From Heterostelium album PN500 (Eukaryota; Evosea; Eumycetozoa; Acytosteliales; Acytosteliaceae): DNA of 64,000 bases. The stretch is from contig NW_008805085.1 in the NCBI RefSeq assembly GCF_000004825.1, forward strand, positions 124,001 to 188,000, written 5' to 3'. Made by a program: the position numbers and the translations under genes. The notes under the pieces are model-generated. The model ran no database searches. It saw nothing but the letters and a program-made list of their open reading frames with translations, and had not been told where the DNA came from. The number at the start of each line of letters is the position of its first letter. Within the stretch, counting starts at the first letter, position 1. This document shows positions 62,334 to 64,000 of this stretch, in pieces.

Positions 62334-64000
62334 TTATTTAACGGCAGTTTGTTTCCAACTTTGATAGGCTTCATATTCTTTGAGGTTTTGTTGATCTTCG
62401 GCAGGTAATCTTTTTCTAAGATCATCAAGTAGTTTCTTTCCGTCTGCTGAACTGAATTTATAGTTTGTCTTCCAGAACAATGCAAAGTAATGGTTTTCAT
62501 CGTATCTGTAACATGCATCTACCGATTCAATAAACTGATATTGTGGTGTACCTTCTTCAATCTCTTTAACTGCATCTATGATCTCTTTGATGAATGGCAC
62601 CAACATCTTAGCTATCGATAGACAAACCAAAACTGACGTAATAATCAGTGCGGCGGGCCCAGCCCAACTTGCGGTGACTGCCACTTTAATGATAAAGAGT
62701 GCAGCACCAGCAGCAACCTCCAATAATGACAGTCCAAATGTTGCCCAGTCACCTTCTTTGGCCGATTGTACACAATCGTAAATAGAAAATCCAATAGATA
62801 CAAGAACCAGTACTGGTGAAACAAACTTTGCAATTTTTTGGAATCCTTTACCAATATACTTGGTCATATTAGTGAGTAGTTTGGAAAGTTTTGATGTACT
62901 CTCTTCGCAAAATGTAGCTATCTTTTTACCAATGAAAATGAAAATATTGGAGTTGGAGACAGCGTCAGATACCACATTGACAAGATCCAAAATTGTCAAT
63001 CCGCCACAAGTCCAAAATAGAGCTTTTTGGTAGGTTTCCAATTTCTCATAGTTCTTCATACCGTAACCGATTGCAAAGAGTTGACAACCAAGCATCAAAC
63101 CATTGGCCATTCTATAAAAGTTTCTATCGTTGAGTAGATTCTTGTAGGCTGGAGGTCCACCAGAACCGACGCCCATTTTCTCGAGATATGTCACACTGTC
63201 AACTGTATACATATGCTTATCTGTGATGCCACCCAATATTCTAACATCTTCCATTACTACATAGAAAAATGCTTGAGACATCTTTTGATACAACGTAACA
63301 AGATTGCCTGCATAGAGTGACTTTAAATTTTGAACAGTTTGATAGAATTCATGTTGTGGTGCCTTGTCAATCTCAGTGATAAAGTACTGAACTGTATTTT
63401 GATAGATTTGAGTGGTGAGTGGTGTTTCTTTCACAGATTGTGATGCATACTGAGCCAAAGTGGTATTGTATAACAAACCGAGAATATTAGATGAAAGTCC
63501 ATAGGTTGGATCCAACATGTCAAGCTTGGATTTCAAATCATTCAATTGCTGAGTGTCCATAGGATCATTCTTGTTAACATCAGTCTTTTGTTCTGTGAAG
63601 CCAGCACTAACAAAACTGTTGACAAAATCTGGGTCCTCGAGGTAGGTCTTTAGCTTTGGAACGAATTGGTCAGCATTCAAAATGTACGGTAGGAATGCAG
63701 GTACTAATTTCTTGAGTGCTAGGAAGTAGAGCTTCATGGTTACCACACTCAAATAGGTGTCTCCGCCAAGCTTCTTCATTTCATCTTCGACTACATCACC
63801 ACTGATCTTTGTAGGGAAACGAGTGTCTTTCTTCTCGTTGCAAAACATCTGGAGTAAGAACAACTTGGAATATTGTGTGAAGAAGGTCTTTGCCAAATTT
63901 GGATCGTTACCTTCCACGGCGTCCAACACTTCTGGCAGAGGAACGACTTTCTCTGTGATACCCATTGCCTTTAAACCCAATGGACTCTGATAGTAGTTCA
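62334..64000 (-). CDS. Unrecognised protein with C-terminal hydrophobic region (5' end outside window)
   Basis: The reverse-strand frame runs uninterrupted from the stop at 62334-62336 to the window edge, about 555 visible residues. The first 300 are soluble-looking, helical and acidic (SKLFLLQMFCNEKK, LKKLVPAFLPYIL). The C-terminal third has several hydrophobic stretches: NGLMLGCQLFAIGYGM, FWTCGGLTILDLVNVV, FVSPVLVLVSIGFSIY, and a pair flanking a turn, LEVAAGAALFIIKVAV then WAGPAALIITSVLVCLSIA. A soluble region closes the protein (EYEAYQSWKQTAVK). The Ala/Gly-rich hydrophobic hairpin resembles membrane-inserting modules, but I recognise no family and propose no function. No introns in the visible part. 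Confidence 0.75.
   Translation of the reverse strand, partial: NYYQSPLGLKAMGITEKVVPLPEVLDAVEGNDPNLAKTFFTQYSKLFLLQMFCNEKKDTRFPTKISGDVVEDEMKKLGGDTYLSVVTMKLYFLALKKLVPAFLPYILNADQFVPKLKTYLEDPDFVNSFVSAGFTEQKTDVNKNDPMDTQQLNDLKSKLDMLDPTYGLSSNILGLLYNTTLAQYASQSVKETPLTTQIYQNTVQYFITEIDKAPQHEFYQTVQNLKSLYAGNLVTLYQKMSQAFFYVVMEDVRILGGITDKHMYTVDSVTYLEKMGVGSGGPPAYKNLLNDRNFYRMANGLMLGCQLFAIGYGMKNYEKLETYQKALFWTCGGLTILDLVNVVSDAVSNSNIFIFIGKKIATFCEESTSKLSKLLTNMTKYIGKGFQKIAKFVSPVLVLVSIGFSIYDCVQSAKEGDWATFGLSLLEVAAGAALFIIKVAVTASWAGPAALIITSVLVCLSIAKMLVPFIKEIIDAVKEIEEGTPQYQFIESVDACYRYDENHYFALFWKTNYKFSSADGKKLLDDLRKRLPAEDQQNLKEYEAYQSWKQTAVK

Overview
The window comes from a eukaryote and almost certainly from a dictyostelid social amoeba. 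Coding DNA of moderate GC is separated by extremely AT-rich spacers and by short GT..AG introns (about 55-140 nt). Proteins carry Asn and Gln runs, and the gene set is of amoebozoan type: a large ankyrin protein, an amoebal-type terpene synthase, sphingosine-1-phosphate lyase and neutral ceramidase. The species cannot be named from the sequence alone. I saw no tRNA or rRNA gene, no CRISPR array and no recognisable retroelement.

Layout. 1-5.9 kb: 3' end of a neutral ceramidase, a four-exon M20 peptidase, a ZNHIT3-like zinc finger gene (minus strand), and a four-exon sphingosine-1-phosphate lyase. 6.6-24.0 kb: one giant eleven-exon gene for an RNF213/mysterin-like AAA+ protein of about 5,520 residues. 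It has no RING, but its C-terminus carries a USP-type deubiquitinase-like fold with a damaged His box, followed by SAM-like modules. 24.2-31.1 kb, all minus strand: a 45-residue metallothionein, an orphan 112-residue protein, the DEAH helicase DHX16/Prp2, and an ankyrin protein. 31.3-31.5 kb: a GC-rich inverted-repeat element. 32.2-38.6 kb: OMA1-like protease, WDR75/Utp17, BAP31. 39.0-47.7 kb, all minus strand: KCMF1-like, QTRT2, an orphan 109-residue protein, CAND1. 48.5-56.2 kb, plus strand: histidyl-tRNA synthetase, a SET/MYND protein, a ChaC cyclotransferase fused to a glutamate-5-kinase-type PUA domain, and a Golgi sulfotransferase. 56.6-64.0 kb: proteasome beta5, ribosomal protein uS5/RPS2, an orphan 146-residue gene preceded by a decayed partial copy, a class I terpene synthase, and the 3' part of an unrecognised membrane-hydrophobic protein.

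Most genes are independent housekeeping genes. Shared themes are ubiquitin/proteasome biology (RNF213-like, KCMF1, CAND1, beta5), RNA and ribosome biogenesis (ZNHIT3, WDR75, DHX16, HisRS, QTRT2, RPS2) and sphingolipid breakdown (ceramidase plus S1P lyase). The strongest candidates for new biology are the RNF213-like/pseudo-USP protein, the ChaC-PUA fusion, the hidden metallothionein, and three small genes whose first coding exon is apparently only the ATG. Exon boundaries were worked out by hand from splice signals and reading phase; no homology search was run.
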